Shown here piece after piece: positions 41,994-52,732 of a DNA stretch of 64,000 nucleotides. Below the pieces are notes generated by a model. It did not search any database and was not told where the DNA came from. It was given only the letters and a program-made list of their open reading frames with translations. How positions within the stretch are numbered: position 1 is the first letter of the stretch; each line of letters starts with the position of its first letter. The DNA is from Tritrichomonas musculus (Eukaryota > Parabasalia > Tritrichomonadida > Tritrichomonadidae): NCBI GenBank assembly GCA_039105265.1, contig JAPFFF010000054.1, forward strand, positions 496,001 through 560,000. Reading direction: 5' to 3'. Both the position numbers and the translations under genes were made by a program.

Positions 41994-44903
41994 ATGGTTT
42001 ATATGATCTACTTACTCGTATTTCAAATTGCATGCATTAATGTACGAAATGAAGAGTATTCGGGCTCATGTGGTGATACAGCCACTTTTTCATTTGACCC
42101 TGAAACAGGCCAATTAACAATTTCAGGCACAGGACCCATGAAGCATTATGACGATGATGAGCATTCAATTAGTCAGCCATGGAAATCATATCGTTCACTA
42201 ATCAAAAAAGTTGTTATAGAATCAGGAATTACATTGCTAGGACAATATTCATTTTATCGATTAGGCGAAGTTACAGAAGTACAAATTCCTGAAACGGTAA
42301 AAGAATTTGGCATATATGTATTTAGCGAATGCATCAATCTTAAAACGATAAACATACCAGATGGCGTTCAAATATTAACTAGTTGGTTATTTAGTTATAC
42401 TTCAATAGAAACAATAACAATACCTAACAGCGTAAATGAAATACGAATACGTTGCTTTAGTGACTGCTCAAAACTTCAATCAATAACGATACCTAATAGT
42501 GTTACCGAAATTGGAACTAATATATTTGATTGTTGCCTAGAATTGAAGGCTGTGGATCTTCCAAACGAATTGACATATATCAATTCAGATATGTTTGCCA
42601 GATGTGAAAAATTACCTGCTATTAAATTACCTGATCATATTCAGAAAATTTATAATTACGCCTTCGCACGATGTTATGCTTTAGAAACAATCGAATTAAA
42701 ACCACCACTAGAAGCTATTTATAATGGTGTTTTTGCTTCTTGCATTTCATTTAAATCAATAATAATACCTAATAGTGTTACGACTATATTAGCAAGCTGC
42801 TTCCATTCCTGTTACTCACTTACATCAATTCAATTACCTGATAATTTGCAAGAAATTAAATCCGGATTTTTCAATTCTTGCTCAAGTCTTGAATCAGTAA
42901 CAATTCCAGATACTGTAACTTCTATCGGTGAATCAGCATTTGAAAACTGCTCTTCGTTAAAAACAATTATTATTCCTGATAAAGTTTCTTTAATTGAACC
43001 AAAAGTATTTCTAGATTGTAAAAATTTAAGATATGTATCAGTTCCAGGAACAGTCACTGGAATAAGAACCCAAGCTTTTAAAAATTGTCTAAAATTAGAT
43101 TATTTTCTATTCAAAGGAACAAAAGAGCCAAATGTTTTTCCTGATGCATTTAATTCATGTGAAAGATTAAATGTTATTTTTGTTCCTTTTGATTACGAAA
43201 ATGATGAATTTGGGAGATATTCTATTATAAAAGGAGAATCACCAACACCACCTCTTAATGACGATCCATTTCAGCCTCCAACAAATAGCGAATCTGAAAT
43301 TTCCACTTTTTCCGATGAATCCACTTTTTCTGATGAATCCACTTTTTCAGAAGACACTTCAGAAAATCCTTTTGATTGTAAAACAATTGATGCTAATTGT
43401 ATTGAATGCACGCCACCAAATACTTGCACAAAATGTGCAGATGAATACGAATTACAAGGAGGAAAATGTTATTCAATTAGTATATTTTGTCCAATTGCAA
43501 TTTTACATTGCATTGAATGTAGTAAGATTGATGGAAATTACATATGTAATAAATGTGAGCAAGAATATTATATATCAGCCGAAAAAAATCTATGCTTATT
43601 TAATGAACTTGTGCAATGTAATGTGATTGGATGTGAGAGATGTTATCAAACTGATTTAACAAAATGTGTTCAATGTTCCACTCTTTCCAATTTCAATGAA
43701 AAACTGACAGAAGATGGAGTTTGCAGTTGTAAAGAAGGCTTTCAATTGTATGATACAAAATGCATTGAAATTGAAGATTTGCCAAGTACACAAGTGCCAC
43801 CATCAATAATCGTTGACATAAGTAATGAAAACATGGCTCACTTTGATGATACAATGTCAACGGTTGAATTGATTCCTTCTAATTTCAACACTGAAAACCA
43901 AAAAGATGACACTGTATATCTGGTTTCTGTTCCAAGATCTGTTACAAAAGTCATTGTTCCTGAAAGTAATTTGAATATTCAAACGGTTCTACATACCTCT
44001 TTATCAAAGCCAATAACAATTGAAGCAACAAAAACAAGCAAGCCATTAATTATTCAATGCGTTGGCTCATCTCATCTTATTGTTCCATCCGATAATAATA
44101 TTCAATTGAAAACAAATTCAGAAAACCTTAAAATTGATTCAAGTGATAAAAAAGACATTGTAATTCCAAAAATTAGCCTAAGTGATACTTATCGATTAAG
44201 AATCCAGTCAACTAATTCAAAATTGTATATAAAAGAAATGCAATTAGTCGATCAACATGAAATTACTGGTAATCAGACTTCATATGAAACAAAAATTGGA
44301 GATTTAAATATTGAACGAGGATCGAGCATTATTGTTAATGATATTTCTATTGAAAAAATGAAAGTTGGAATAAAAAGTTGGGTGTCAATTCAAAGTTCTG
44401 ACGTTAATATCAATCATATAACAATTAATTATGATTCATCTGTCGATTTTGATTATCCACCAGTTGCATATAAATATCCTTTCCCCGATTTCAAAGATAT
44501 TGATATTCAAATTGACCAAATTAATTCCAATTCTCGCTTGCTTGATGGCCAAAATGAATTACTTTTGGCAAGTTTTAGAGAAGGTTCAAGAGATGAAAAC
44601 ATGGCTGCCTGCAAAAAGATCAATCTCATTAATTCATTCGGTTATTCTTTAAGTTGTGAAAATGATCGTTATGATCAATGGACTGGTGGTCAATCTGACA
44701 TTGATTCTGCTTTCATTGTAGCTAAAAAAGATCAGGGATCCGGTGGAAGCGGTGGCTCTCCAAATTCTGGAAAAACGACAATTATTATCATTGTTGTAGT
44801 TGTCATTGTTGTGATCGTTGTTGTTGTACTTCTTGTCGTTTTCTTGGTAATAAGGAAAAGAAAGAAGAACAAACGATCAGAATCAACAGGAGAAGAAATA
44901 TGA
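41994..44903 (+). CDS. BspA-like surface protein with Cys-rich module and membrane anchor
   Basis: It encodes 969 residues from the ATG at 41994; the codons before it begin TTG and are not a start. The signal peptide is MVYMIYLLVFQIACINV. It is followed by the bacterial-type BspA opening CGDTATFSFDPETGQLTISG, about 14 LRR_5 repeats to about 400 (VTIPDTVTSIGESAFENCSS), a Ser/Glu/Thr linker with three STFSDE/SE repeats, a Cys-rich furin/EGF-like region at about 460-595 (CIECTPPNTCTKC, CEQEYYI), a beta-rich region at 600-920, a Gly/Ser spacer, a single Val/Ile-rich membrane helix and a basic tail (RKRKKNKR). It is probably a type I surface adhesin exposed to host or bacteria. This is the only intact membrane-type BspA gene here. 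Confidence 0.88.
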   Translation: MVYMIYLLVFQIACINVRNEEYSGSCGDTATFSFDPETGQLTISGTGPMKHYDDDEHSISQPWKSYRSLIKKVVIESGITLLGQYSFYRLGEVTEVQIPETVKEFGIYVFSECINLKTINIPDGVQILTSWLFSYTSIETITIPNSVNEIRIRCFSDCSKLQSITIPNSVTEIGTNIFDCCLELKAVDLPNELTYINSDMFARCEKLPAIKLPDHIQKIYNYAFARCYALETIELKPPLEAIYNGVFASCISFKSIIIPNSVTTILASCFHSCYSLTSIQLPDNLQEIKSGFFNSCSSLESVTIPDTVTSIGESAFENCSSLKTIIIPDKVSLIEPKVFLDCKNLRYVSVPGTVTGIRTQAFKNCLKLDYFLFKGTKEPNVFPDAFNSCERLNVIFVPFDYENDEFGRYSIIKGESPTPPLNDDPFQPPTNSESEISTFSDESTFSDESTFSEDTSENPFDCKTIDANCIECTPPNTCTKCADEYELQGGKCYSISIFCPIAILHCIECSKIDGNYICNKCEQEYYISAEKNLCLFNELVQCNVIGCERCYQTDLTKCVQCSTLSNFNEKLTEDGVCSCKEGFQLYDTKCIEIEDLPSTQVPPSIIVDISNENMAHFDDTMSTVELIPSNFNTENQKDDTVYLVSVPRSVTKVIVPESNLNIQTVLHTSLSKPITIEATKTSKPLIIQCVGSSHLIVPSDNNIQLKTNSENLKIDSSDKKDIVIPKISLSDTYRLRIQSTNSKLYIKEMQLVDQHEITGNQTSYETKIGDLNIERGSSIIVNDISIEKMKVGIKSWVSIQSSDVNINHITINYDSSVDFDYPPVAYKYPFPDFKDIDIQIDQINSNSRLLDGQNELLLASFREGSRDENMAACKKINLINSFGYSLSCENDRYDQWTGGQSDIDSAFIVAKKDQGSGGSGGSPNSGKTTIIIIVVVVIVVIVVVVLLVVFLVIRKRKKNKRSESTGEEI

Positions 44904-46007
44904 TGCACATCATAGCATCTTTTAAATTAAAAAAAAATCTTAATTTCCTCTTTACTTATTTTTCTTGCACGATTTTCATCATTTTTTTCCTTAACAAAAA
45001 AAGAAAACAATATTTTAAAAAAAAAAAAAAAATCATATTAATAATTCCAACTGTTCACCCTTTACAAATTCAAATTTATATATCAATAGCACTTGGAGTG
45101 GGATTTTGCCTGCAGCCAAACCCGTTGGTTTTCCGCTCACAATCTTATAACAAAGGAAAGTTTTTTTTAATGAAATGTTATATGAAATAATTTAAATGAA
45201 GCTAATCATACCAATAAGAATTTATTCAAATTATAATTTTTTGTATGGAAAAAAAGAATGAGCTTCTCATGAGGTTTTTTATAAAAGTACAGAAAAGATT
45301 CGGACTTTCTTCTGATGTAAGATTCAAGGTCAATATTGTCTTTATCCAATGGGGTCAATCCGTATCGCAATAAGTATTGCCCCAAAATAATTCTCTTATA
45401 AATCCCAGGATATTTTATATTTCTCATAAACAAATGAATTATATATAGTTAGTACATTTACCTACGATATGCTAGAAATTACATAAATTATTGTAGATGA
45501 TTTTTACGTTTCTTTTGCCTGAATTTAATCTAATTTTTCGCTTAAGTATCTCATAATATGTGATATTAATTGGGAATTAAGGAATAAAATTTCCCAATCA
45601 CCTTTTTTTTAATTGTTTGATTATCTTATCGATGACTTCAGGCCGTTTATTTGATTTGAAAAAGTTTGTATATATGATCGTTTTGCAGTCAAAAAAATAA
45701 AAAAATTCAATAGCTTTGAAAACTGCTTCAACAATCTTGTTACCAAAAGCCATTTTAATACATTTAATTTTCTTTAATTTTTTTAAAAAAATATTTCTAT
45801 TTTTAATATTGATATTATTTCTAATTAAAATTCGTTGCATATGAATTCTGAATCAATATAAATAGAAAATAGTGGTTTTCCTAATATTAATATAAAAACT
45901 TTTGAAATCAACTTTTCAATTATCTAATAAAAAGTTTATATATTTGAAATAATTTTTCAATATTTATATATCCATTTGAAAACCCTAAATCTCTATATCT
46001 TGTGTAC
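44904..46007. other. Intergenic region with two small minus-strand ORFs
   Basis: Minus-strand ORFs at 45206-45427 (73 codons, starting MRNIKYPGIYKR) and 45598-45840 (80 codons, starting MQRILIRNN) may be pieces of a decayed gene. Neither shows a known family. A TAAAAAGTTTATA motif near 45928 precedes the Sel1 gene. Confidence 0.3.
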
Positions 46008-47351
46008 ATGCATAAGCATCAATCTTTAAATGAGGCTATAAACCAGCTGAAAAGCCTAAAAATTCCAAGTAAAAAGCCTGTTACTCCGCCAGCTAATGAT
46101 AGATTTAGAAGAAAAGTAATTCCATTAAAAACTGAAAAGCCAACATATATTAGTAATCCTCCCCAATCAACGCATTTGCATCCCGCATCTGAAAGTTATT
46201 ATAACAAGACTTCGCTTCACGTTAAACCAGATTCAACTTCAGTTTTTAACAAATCTGCTATTAATCCAAAGCCTACTTTAGCATCAATTTATTCTCCAAG
46301 TAGTCCAAGAATAATAAGACCTAATTCAGCACGAGCGAAAGAAAATGCTAGTCAAAAATCTAAATTTTATGTTCATCTTCCTGATACCAGTAGCAGTCAC
46401 GGTTCAAGAGATGCCAGTCCAAGATTTTCTCAAAGTACAACATCCGTTCAAAGCATCGAAAATACAGAATCCAAAATAAATATTCCGCAAGAAACTAAAA
46501 AAGAGTCGCCGAGCCCTAAAGCCATTATTAAAGCGCCAGAAAATAGAAAATGTTTGTATCGTGTACGTTTTGAAAACTATGTACTAACCAGATTCAAAAA
46601 ATATCATGCAAATATTTACTACAAATTTGGAATTCGTTTACTAGAAAATTCAGATTTTGAAGCACGAGCTGTCCGTTACTTAAAAATCGCAGCAGATCAA
46701 GGCCATCTAAAAGCAATATTACGATTAGCTTCAATATATTATGATGGCTACATGATAGAGCAGCCAATTTCCGAATATAAAAATAGCAGGCAACCCCAAA
46801 CTAGTTGCGATGGAATTAAAAAAGATCGAAAAGAAGCCGCCAAATATTACAAAATGGCCACAGATTTAGGTGACCTCGATTCAATGCGAAAATATCGAAC
46901 AATGCTTTACGACGGAGATGGAGTTAAAAAAGATAGAAAAGCTGCAGCTCTTTACTACAAAGCTGATGCCGATCGAGGAATTGTAAGCGCCATCACCAAA
47001 TATGCCACTATGTGCTATCTAGGTGAGGGAGTTGACGAAGATTATGATGAGGCTGCCCGATACTTCAAAATGGCTGTCGATAAAGGTGATCCTTATGGAA
47101 TAAGAATGTATGCATATTTATATCAGCATGGATGTGGAGTTAAATATGATTTACAAGAAGCTCTGCGTTACTATCAAATGGCTGCAGATTTGGGAGACGA
47201 AACTGCGCTAAAAGATTTGATTAAAATGTTAGATAATGGAGCCCAAATGTTTATGCATTCAAAAGACGCCGCAAAATATTACAAACTTGCTGCTGACAAA
47301 GGCGATGCACAGGCCGCAAAGAAATACAAATTATTGATGTTAAGGAGATAA
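46008..47351 (+). CDS. Sel1-repeat protein with disordered N-terminus
   Basis: It encodes 447 residues from the ATG at 46008; an upstream GTG is not used. Residues 1-185 are Pro/Ser/Lys-rich and disordered, with many possible phosphorylation sites (PSSPRIIRP, SSSHGSRDASPRFS). Residues 195-445 hold about six Sel1 units of the type DGVKKDRKAAALYYKADADRG and DYDEAARYFKMAVDKGDPYG. Sel1 solenoids bind protein partners. It lacks the kinase domain that often precedes Sel1 repeats in trichomonads, so it is probably an adaptor. Confidence 0.85.
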   Translation: MHKHQSLNEAINQLKSLKIPSKKPVTPPANDRFRRKVIPLKTEKPTYISNPPQSTHLHPASESYYNKTSLHVKPDSTSVFNKSAINPKPTLASIYSPSSPRIIRPNSARAKENASQKSKFYVHLPDTSSSHGSRDASPRFSQSTTSVQSIENTESKINIPQETKKESPSPKAIIKAPENRKCLYRVRFENYVLTRFKKYHANIYYKFGIRLLENSDFEARAVRYLKIAADQGHLKAILRLASIYYDGYMIEQPISEYKNSRQPQTSCDGIKKDRKEAAKYYKMATDLGDLDSMRKYRTMLYDGDGVKKDRKAAALYYKADADRGIVSAITKYATMCYLGEGVDEDYDEAARYFKMAVDKGDPYGIRMYAYLYQHGCGVKYDLQEALRYYQMAADLGDETALKDLIKMLDNGAQMFMHSKDAAKYYKLAADKGDAQAAKKYKLLMLRR

Positions 47352-48294
47352 TCAATTATATTAAATAGATTGTCTATTATTTTTGAATTGTAAATAAAAA
47401 ATGAGTGGAATATTGTTTATCATTATTGTTTTATAATACTTACCTATGAGAAATTAATTTGAAAAAAGAAAGAAAAATATATTTGAGATATTATCAAATC
47501 ATAATTGTATTTGTACTAATTATGCTTTCTATAAATGAATTATGTGAAGTTTAACTACCAAAATGAGTAAAATCTCTGAGTTAAAACTATTATTTGAATC
47601 AAATATTAAATATTTCAATTTCTCAAAAAAATGTAAAAATGGCGGTTTCTTTGAAAATTGAATATCATTTTTTTTGGAAAACTTTTTTCAAGATTTGTTT
47701 AGATTATGTTTAACATCAGTATACATCAGAAATTAATATTTTACTATTAAAAAAAAAATGGATACAGTATCACGATTAAGTGGTTTACGACACGAATTAG
47801 TGGTTAACGATGAAGTGAAATTTGTAAAATTCAATGATCCTTTGAAAATTGAATGATTCTTTCAAAATTGATGCTTTTGATTTTTTATAAAAAGAACTCT
47901 AATAAATTCACGATTTATCCAACAAATTGTTTGTACAGCAATCAATATATGTATTAAACAGGTTAAACTTTTTGAATACATAGAATATTAAAATATGTTT
48001 TCAATGGGTTTTTATTATTATTATTATTAAATAATAATATCTTTTTTTTCATGATACAAAAAGAAAGAGTATCTATATTGTATTTATTTCATGATTGCCA
48101 AAATATTTCAAAAACAATTTTATTAATGAAAATGATATTAATGCCTTCTTATTTCAACATGATTTTAATTCCATTTAGAAAGCAATATTTAACACTATCT
48201 TAATTCCATTCATCAAAAAGTAAATAAGTTTTTTGTTTATTTAAAGAATTTTGGCAAATCATTTTTTACCTATAAATTCAATCAATTATATAAT
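47352..48294. other. Intergenic region, no gene supported
   Basis: The sequence is AT-rich. A 32-codon frame at 47758 (MDTVSRLSGLRHELVV) has no support. An AACTTTTTGA motif near 47966 has no gene beside it. Confidence 0.35.
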
Positions 48295-49218
48295 TCATGA
48301 AGAAAAATTTTCAATTTCAATTTGACTTGAAGGAAATGACCAATCATCTGTTGGCCAAAAACCTTCCCCAACTTCATTATTATTTTCTCTTTGTATTAGA
48401 TTGTTTTGTTCTTTAATAATTTCTTGTTTTTTTTCTTCTTTTATTTGTTTTTTGTATCTATTTTTATGGTGTTTTATGGTGCATGGGACATTTTTTTTAA
48501 GAAATTTTGAAAGAGAAAACCAAATACGATGATTAATGTCATTGAGATCAAATATCTCAAAAAATTCATCAATCATCTTTGATCCTGAATTTTGGAAAAT
48601 CACATGACAATAAAGATTTGAATACTTCTTATCTTTTGAATAAAGTGAATTTATCAGATGAAGAAGCTGATCTTCGTCATTGATCTTGAGTTTTCGATTA
48701 TTTAAAATTTCTTCTAATAAATCTGGATCTATTTTGATTATTTCTTCATTTTTTTCATCAATAATTTCCCCAAAATGCGCTGCTATGTAATTGATCAACT
48801 TTTCTTTCTTTTGATTGATTAATCCATATTTAATATATTCTTCAAGTAATGATAATACATTCTCATTTGTGATTTTGGTTGCATCATCTGAAAATGTAAT
48901 TCTAAATGAGTCATAGCCAAGTTCTGTTATTATTTCGCGTATAAATGGAATGTCTTTCTCTGAAATTTCATTTTTGTCGAAATTTACAAGTTTTAAAAAA
49001 CTTGAAAAATGGCCTTGATTTTGTGTATTTAATATGTATTCGCTTAATGTTGGATCTGCGTGATGGATTCTGCGTATTTTGCTTGAAAGAAGATCGGCAA
49101 TGAGTCGAGTTGTTGCAAAACGTTCATTGTTCACAATGAACGTAAAGGTTTCATATGTTTGGAATGGTAAATCTCTAATACTTTCTATTTTCAATTGAAG
49201 TTTTCCTCCAATGGTCAT
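48295..49218 (-). CDS. BTB-domain protein lacking the F5/8C part
   Basis: It encodes 307 residues from the ATG at 49218; upstream codons in frame begin with TTG. The BTB-like domain (YETFTFIVNNERFATTRLIA, LLSSKIRRIHHADPTLSEYI) is followed by BACK-like helices and the junction LLHLINSLYSKDKKYSNLYC. It aligns along its length with the interrupted BTB gene at 37936-39255, but the last 60 residues are a charged tail (RYKKQIKEEKKQE...) ending FPSSQIEIENFSS where the paralogue has an F5/8C domain. It is either a short family member or truncated at the C-terminus. BTB/BACK proteins often serve as cullin-3 adaptors; that role is inferred. Confidence 0.7.
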   Translation of the reverse strand: MTIGGKLQLKIESIRDLPFQTYETFTFIVNNERFATTRLIADLLSSKIRRIHHADPTLSEYILNTQNQGHFSSFLKLVNFDKNEISEKDIPFIREIITELGYDSFRITFSDDATKITNENVLSLLEEYIKYGLINQKKEKLINYIAAHFGEIIDEKNEEIIKIDPDLLEEILNNRKLKINDEDQLLHLINSLYSKDKKYSNLYCHVIFQNSGSKMIDEFFEIFDLNDINHRIWFSLSKFLKKNVPCTIKHHKNRYKKQIKEEKKQEIIKEQNNLIQRENNNEVGEGFWPTDDWSFPSSQIEIENFSS

Positions 49219-49735
49219 TTGATATACAATAAAAATGTGATATAAATTGTCGGTTTTTCCCGACAACTGAATTTTGAAAAAAACGTAATATTTTATTTTA
49301 TACTTTGATTTTAACCCGGAAAAATTTAGAGATAAAAATATAATTAATTATCACAGGTGTGTGGATCAATATAATGCATTATTGGGACTTATTATATATA
49401 ATAAGAAATTATTTAATATACAATTCGATAACATTCATTAATTATTTAAGTTAAAATATAAACACTATTAAATGGAAGGGAAATATATTTATTTAGTTCG
49501 ATATATTTCATTATTCAAGGCATCGATTATCTTCATTGGAATTTTGAACAAGGCCTCCTCTAATTTATTTTGATATATCAGTAACTTCTAGTTGCATCAT
49601 CTGAAAATATATATTATTTTCCTTTTATTTGTTAGCAGTTATTAATTTTAATATTCGATTTTGAACCAGTTTACCTCTACTTTTAGTTTTCAATTCAATT
49701 TTTTCAATGCATTTTTGGTCTTACAGAAAAAATTA
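49219..49735. other. Divergent intergenic region
   Basis: It lies between a minus-strand BTB gene and the plus-strand kinase. AACCCGGAAAAAT near 49314 echoes the repeat words near 29604 and 30370. No gene was seen. Confidence 0.35.
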
Positions 49736-52732
49736 ATGAAGAAAATGCCAATTGCTGATTTAAAAAAATACAAAAAAATTAGAAAAATTGGAATAGGTAG
49801 CTTTGGAATTGTATATTTAATACGTGATATTCAAACGTCAATTAAATACGTTGCCAAAATATCATATAAAGTGAAAATAAATTCTAAAAAAAATGCTTTT
49901 ATTCGAGAAATTTTAGCTTATTCAAAAACGACAAATCCTGCAATTTTACCCATATATGCTTATAGTCCCAAAGATTTTAAAGAAAAAGATCATCCAACGA
50001 TTATCTTAGAATACATGAAAAACGGATCTCTCTGCCAAATCCTAAGAGGCAAAAGAGAAAAATTAAAAGAAATTACTGGAACAAAAAAGTTCATAATTTT
50101 GCTTGGCATTGCTCTGGGGATGATATATCTTCATTCTCAAGGAATCATTCATCGAGACATTAAAGCTGAGAATATTTTGCTTGATAAAGATTTTTATCCG
50201 AAAATTGCTGACTTTGGAGCATCCTTTATTTCAGATGCACAGTTATCAACTTTACAAATGAAAGGAGGTTATGGAACGCCATGGTATTTGGCACCTGAAA
50301 TTTTGCAAAAAAAATCTTATTCGTATCAAGTCGACATTTATGCTTTTTCTTTTATTGCCTATGAATTGATTACAGGACTTGTTCCTTTTGAAGAATATCG
50401 TGATAACAGCAAATTATTTAAAGATGTTCAAAAAGGAATAAGGCCAGATTTAAATGTAATTGATAATTCAAACATTCGTGATTTTTTAAAGAAATGTTGG
50501 TCAAATGAACCATCTGAAAGACCAAGTTTTGGTTCAATTGTTAAAGAATTATTGACTGATAAATATAAAAAATTCTTTAATGTTGATGAAAAAGAATTAT
50601 CTGCTTATTTAAATCATTTCAATGAGCATTTAAAACATCCAAATTTGTATAGAGAATTGAATCTTAAAAAATCTGCAGAAAAAGGAAATTTAAAATCAAT
50701 GTTTTTGTATAGTGCTTTTTTGATCTTTGGGATCGGATCAGAAATTAATAATGAAGAAGGCAATAAGTATTTAAAAATGGCAGCTGATGGAGGAGATGAA
50801 GATGCAATGCATTTCTATGCTTTGAAATTAAAATTGGGATTAAATATTGATAAAAATATAAAAGAATCAATTCGTTATTTTATTAAGTCATCTGAAAAAG
50901 GAAATGTAGAATCAATGATTGAATATGGAAATATGCTACTTAATGGTGATGGAATAGTAGTTAATCAGAAGAAAGCTTCTCATTATTATCGTCTAGCTGC
51001 AAACAAAGGAAATAATATTGCTATGTATTCTTATGCATTGATGTTATTGAAAGGCGTTGGAACTTCAGTTAATAACAAGGAAGCAGCTCATTATTTTAAA
51101 CTTTTGGCTGAAAATACATTTGGCAATTCAGCATTTATTTATGGAATGATGTTATATTTAGGATGTGGAATTGGAATAAACAAAAAAGATGCTGCTTTTT
51201 ACTTGAAAAAATCAGCCGAGCAAAATAATAAAATTTCAATGTTCTTTTATGCCTACATGCTACTTAATGGAGATGGTATTGAAATGAATAAAGAAGAAGC
51301 AGCTCGTTATTTTAAAAAATCTGCAAAGTTAGGTTTTATTTATTCATGGCTCTTTTATGGATTAATGTTATATTTTGGAGATGGAGTAAAAATTGATATA
51401 AAAAAAGGAATAGATAAAATTGTCATATCACTTTATTGTGATTGCAGTGATATTAACGCGATTAAAGATATCAATTTATTAAAAGAATTGAAACATTCTT
51501 CTGATTCAGGAAATGTTGATTCAATGCTTTTTTATGGTTTGATTCTTTTAAGAGAAGAAAAAGGAAATAATAATAAAGAGAAAGCAATAAAATATTTACA
51601 AAAATCAATGAAAAAAGGAAATAAATATGCCAGTGTATTCTATAAATTAATTCAATTTTCTGAAGATAAAAGTAAAAATAGCTATAAACTTTATAAAGAT
51701 AGTAATTTAATGTTTTTATTTGGATTTATTTTATCAAGAAATAAAGATGAACACTTAGTTGAAAAAGGAATTAAATGCATAAATTTCTTTGCTGATAAAG
51801 GAAGCGAAGAAGTTTTATTTTATTATGCAGAAATGTTATTAAAAGGTGGGAGATTAAAAAAGAATAAGAAGAAAGCAGCACATTACTTTAAAATATTGGC
51901 AGATAAAGGCCATGTTCAATCAATGTACTATTATGGTCGAATGTTATATCATGGTGATGGTATTGACATTAACAAAGAAGAAGCAGCTAAATATTTTGAA
52001 GCGTCATCAAACTTTGGCAACAAATATTCAAAGTTTTATTATGGACAAATGCTTTTAAATGGATTAGTAATTAAAACTGATAAATTAAAAGCAGCGCAAT
52101 ATTTGAAAGAGTCAGCTGATTTTGGAATTGTTTCTGGAATGTTTTTGTATGGTATGATGTTATATAATGGAGATGGAATTCCAAAAAATAAAAAAGAAGC
52201 AGCCAAATATTTGAAAAAAGCATCAGATAAGAATGATTCAGATTCAATGTTTTATTATGGTGAAATGTTGTTTAATGGTGATGGTGTGCCTATTGATAAA
52301 AAAAAGGCAATTCAATATTTAAAAAAATCTGCTTATTTGGGATTTGAAAAATCAGAATATAAATATGGTGAAATTTTATTCAACGGTGAAGAAGTTTCGC
52401 CAAATAAAGAAGAAGCTGTTCGATTGTTTCAAAAATTGGCAGAAAAAGGAAATTCTAAAGCGATTTTTAAATATGCAAAATTACTATTTAAAGGCGATTC
52501 TGTGCCCGTAAATAGGAAAAAATCTATTTCATACATTTGCAAAATAATAGAAAAAGATCTAAAAGAAAATGGTTCATTCTATAGAAATATATTTATATGT
52601 TTGGTTTTGATAATTATCTTGATATTCATTTTAATATTCCTTATTTCTAAATTGAAACAAATGAAACGTAATAATTCAAAGAATGCATATCAATATTATA
52701 TTTATAATATTGATGAAATGTGCCAATGTTGA
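49736..52732 (+). CDS. Protein kinase with Sel1 repeats and C-terminal membrane segment
   Basis: It encodes 998 residues from the ATG at 49736; the in-frame codons before it begin with TTG. The kinase domain spans about 15-290: glycine loop GIGSFGIVY, lysine in YVAKISYK, catalytic loop HRDIKAENILLD, DFG (ADFGASF), GTPWYLAPE and DIYAFSFIAYELITG. About 17 Sel1 units follow at 320-930 (NKEEAARYFKKSAKLGFIYS; LLNGDGIVVNQKKASHYYRL). A hydrophobic helix near the C-terminus (FICLVLIIILIFILIFLI) is followed by a Lys/Arg tail. The single terminal anchor suggests a tail-anchored protein with the kinase and solenoid in the cytosol. All catalytic residues are present. Confidence 0.9.
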   Translation: MKKMPIADLKKYKKIRKIGIGSFGIVYLIRDIQTSIKYVAKISYKVKINSKKNAFIREILAYSKTTNPAILPIYAYSPKDFKEKDHPTIILEYMKNGSLCQILRGKREKLKEITGTKKFIILLGIALGMIYLHSQGIIHRDIKAENILLDKDFYPKIADFGASFISDAQLSTLQMKGGYGTPWYLAPEILQKKSYSYQVDIYAFSFIAYELITGLVPFEEYRDNSKLFKDVQKGIRPDLNVIDNSNIRDFLKKCWSNEPSERPSFGSIVKELLTDKYKKFFNVDEKELSAYLNHFNEHLKHPNLYRELNLKKSAEKGNLKSMFLYSAFLIFGIGSEINNEEGNKYLKMAADGGDEDAMHFYALKLKLGLNIDKNIKESIRYFIKSSEKGNVESMIEYGNMLLNGDGIVVNQKKASHYYRLAANKGNNIAMYSYALMLLKGVGTSVNNKEAAHYFKLLAENTFGNSAFIYGMMLYLGCGIGINKKDAAFYLKKSAEQNNKISMFFYAYMLLNGDGIEMNKEEAARYFKKSAKLGFIYSWLFYGLMLYFGDGVKIDIKKGIDKIVISLYCDCSDINAIKDINLLKELKHSSDSGNVDSMLFYGLILLREEKGNNNKEKAIKYLQKSMKKGNKYASVFYKLIQFSEDKSKNSYKLYKDSNLMFLFGFILSRNKDEHLVEKGIKCINFFADKGSEEVLFYYAEMLLKGGRLKKNKKKAAHYFKILADKGHVQSMYYYGRMLYHGDGIDINKEEAAKYFEASSNFGNKYSKFYYGQMLLNGLVIKTDKLKAAQYLKESADFGIVSGMFLYGMMLYNGDGIPKNKKEAAKYLKKASDKNDSDSMFYYGEMLFNGDGVPIDKKKAIQYLKKSAYLGFEKSEYKYGEILFNGEEVSPNKEEAVRLFQKLAEKGNSKAIFKYAKLLFKGDSVPVNRKKSISYICKIIEKDLKENGSFYRNIFICLVLIIILIFILIFLISKLKQMKRNNSKNAYQYYIYNIDEMCQC

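Noticed and set aside
41988-49735. Extended N-termini beginning with TTG or GTG (41988, 46002, 49661, 49266; also 5053 and 39297)
   Set aside because: Nuclear genes of this type start at ATG, and an ATG lies a few to some tens of codons inside each frame.
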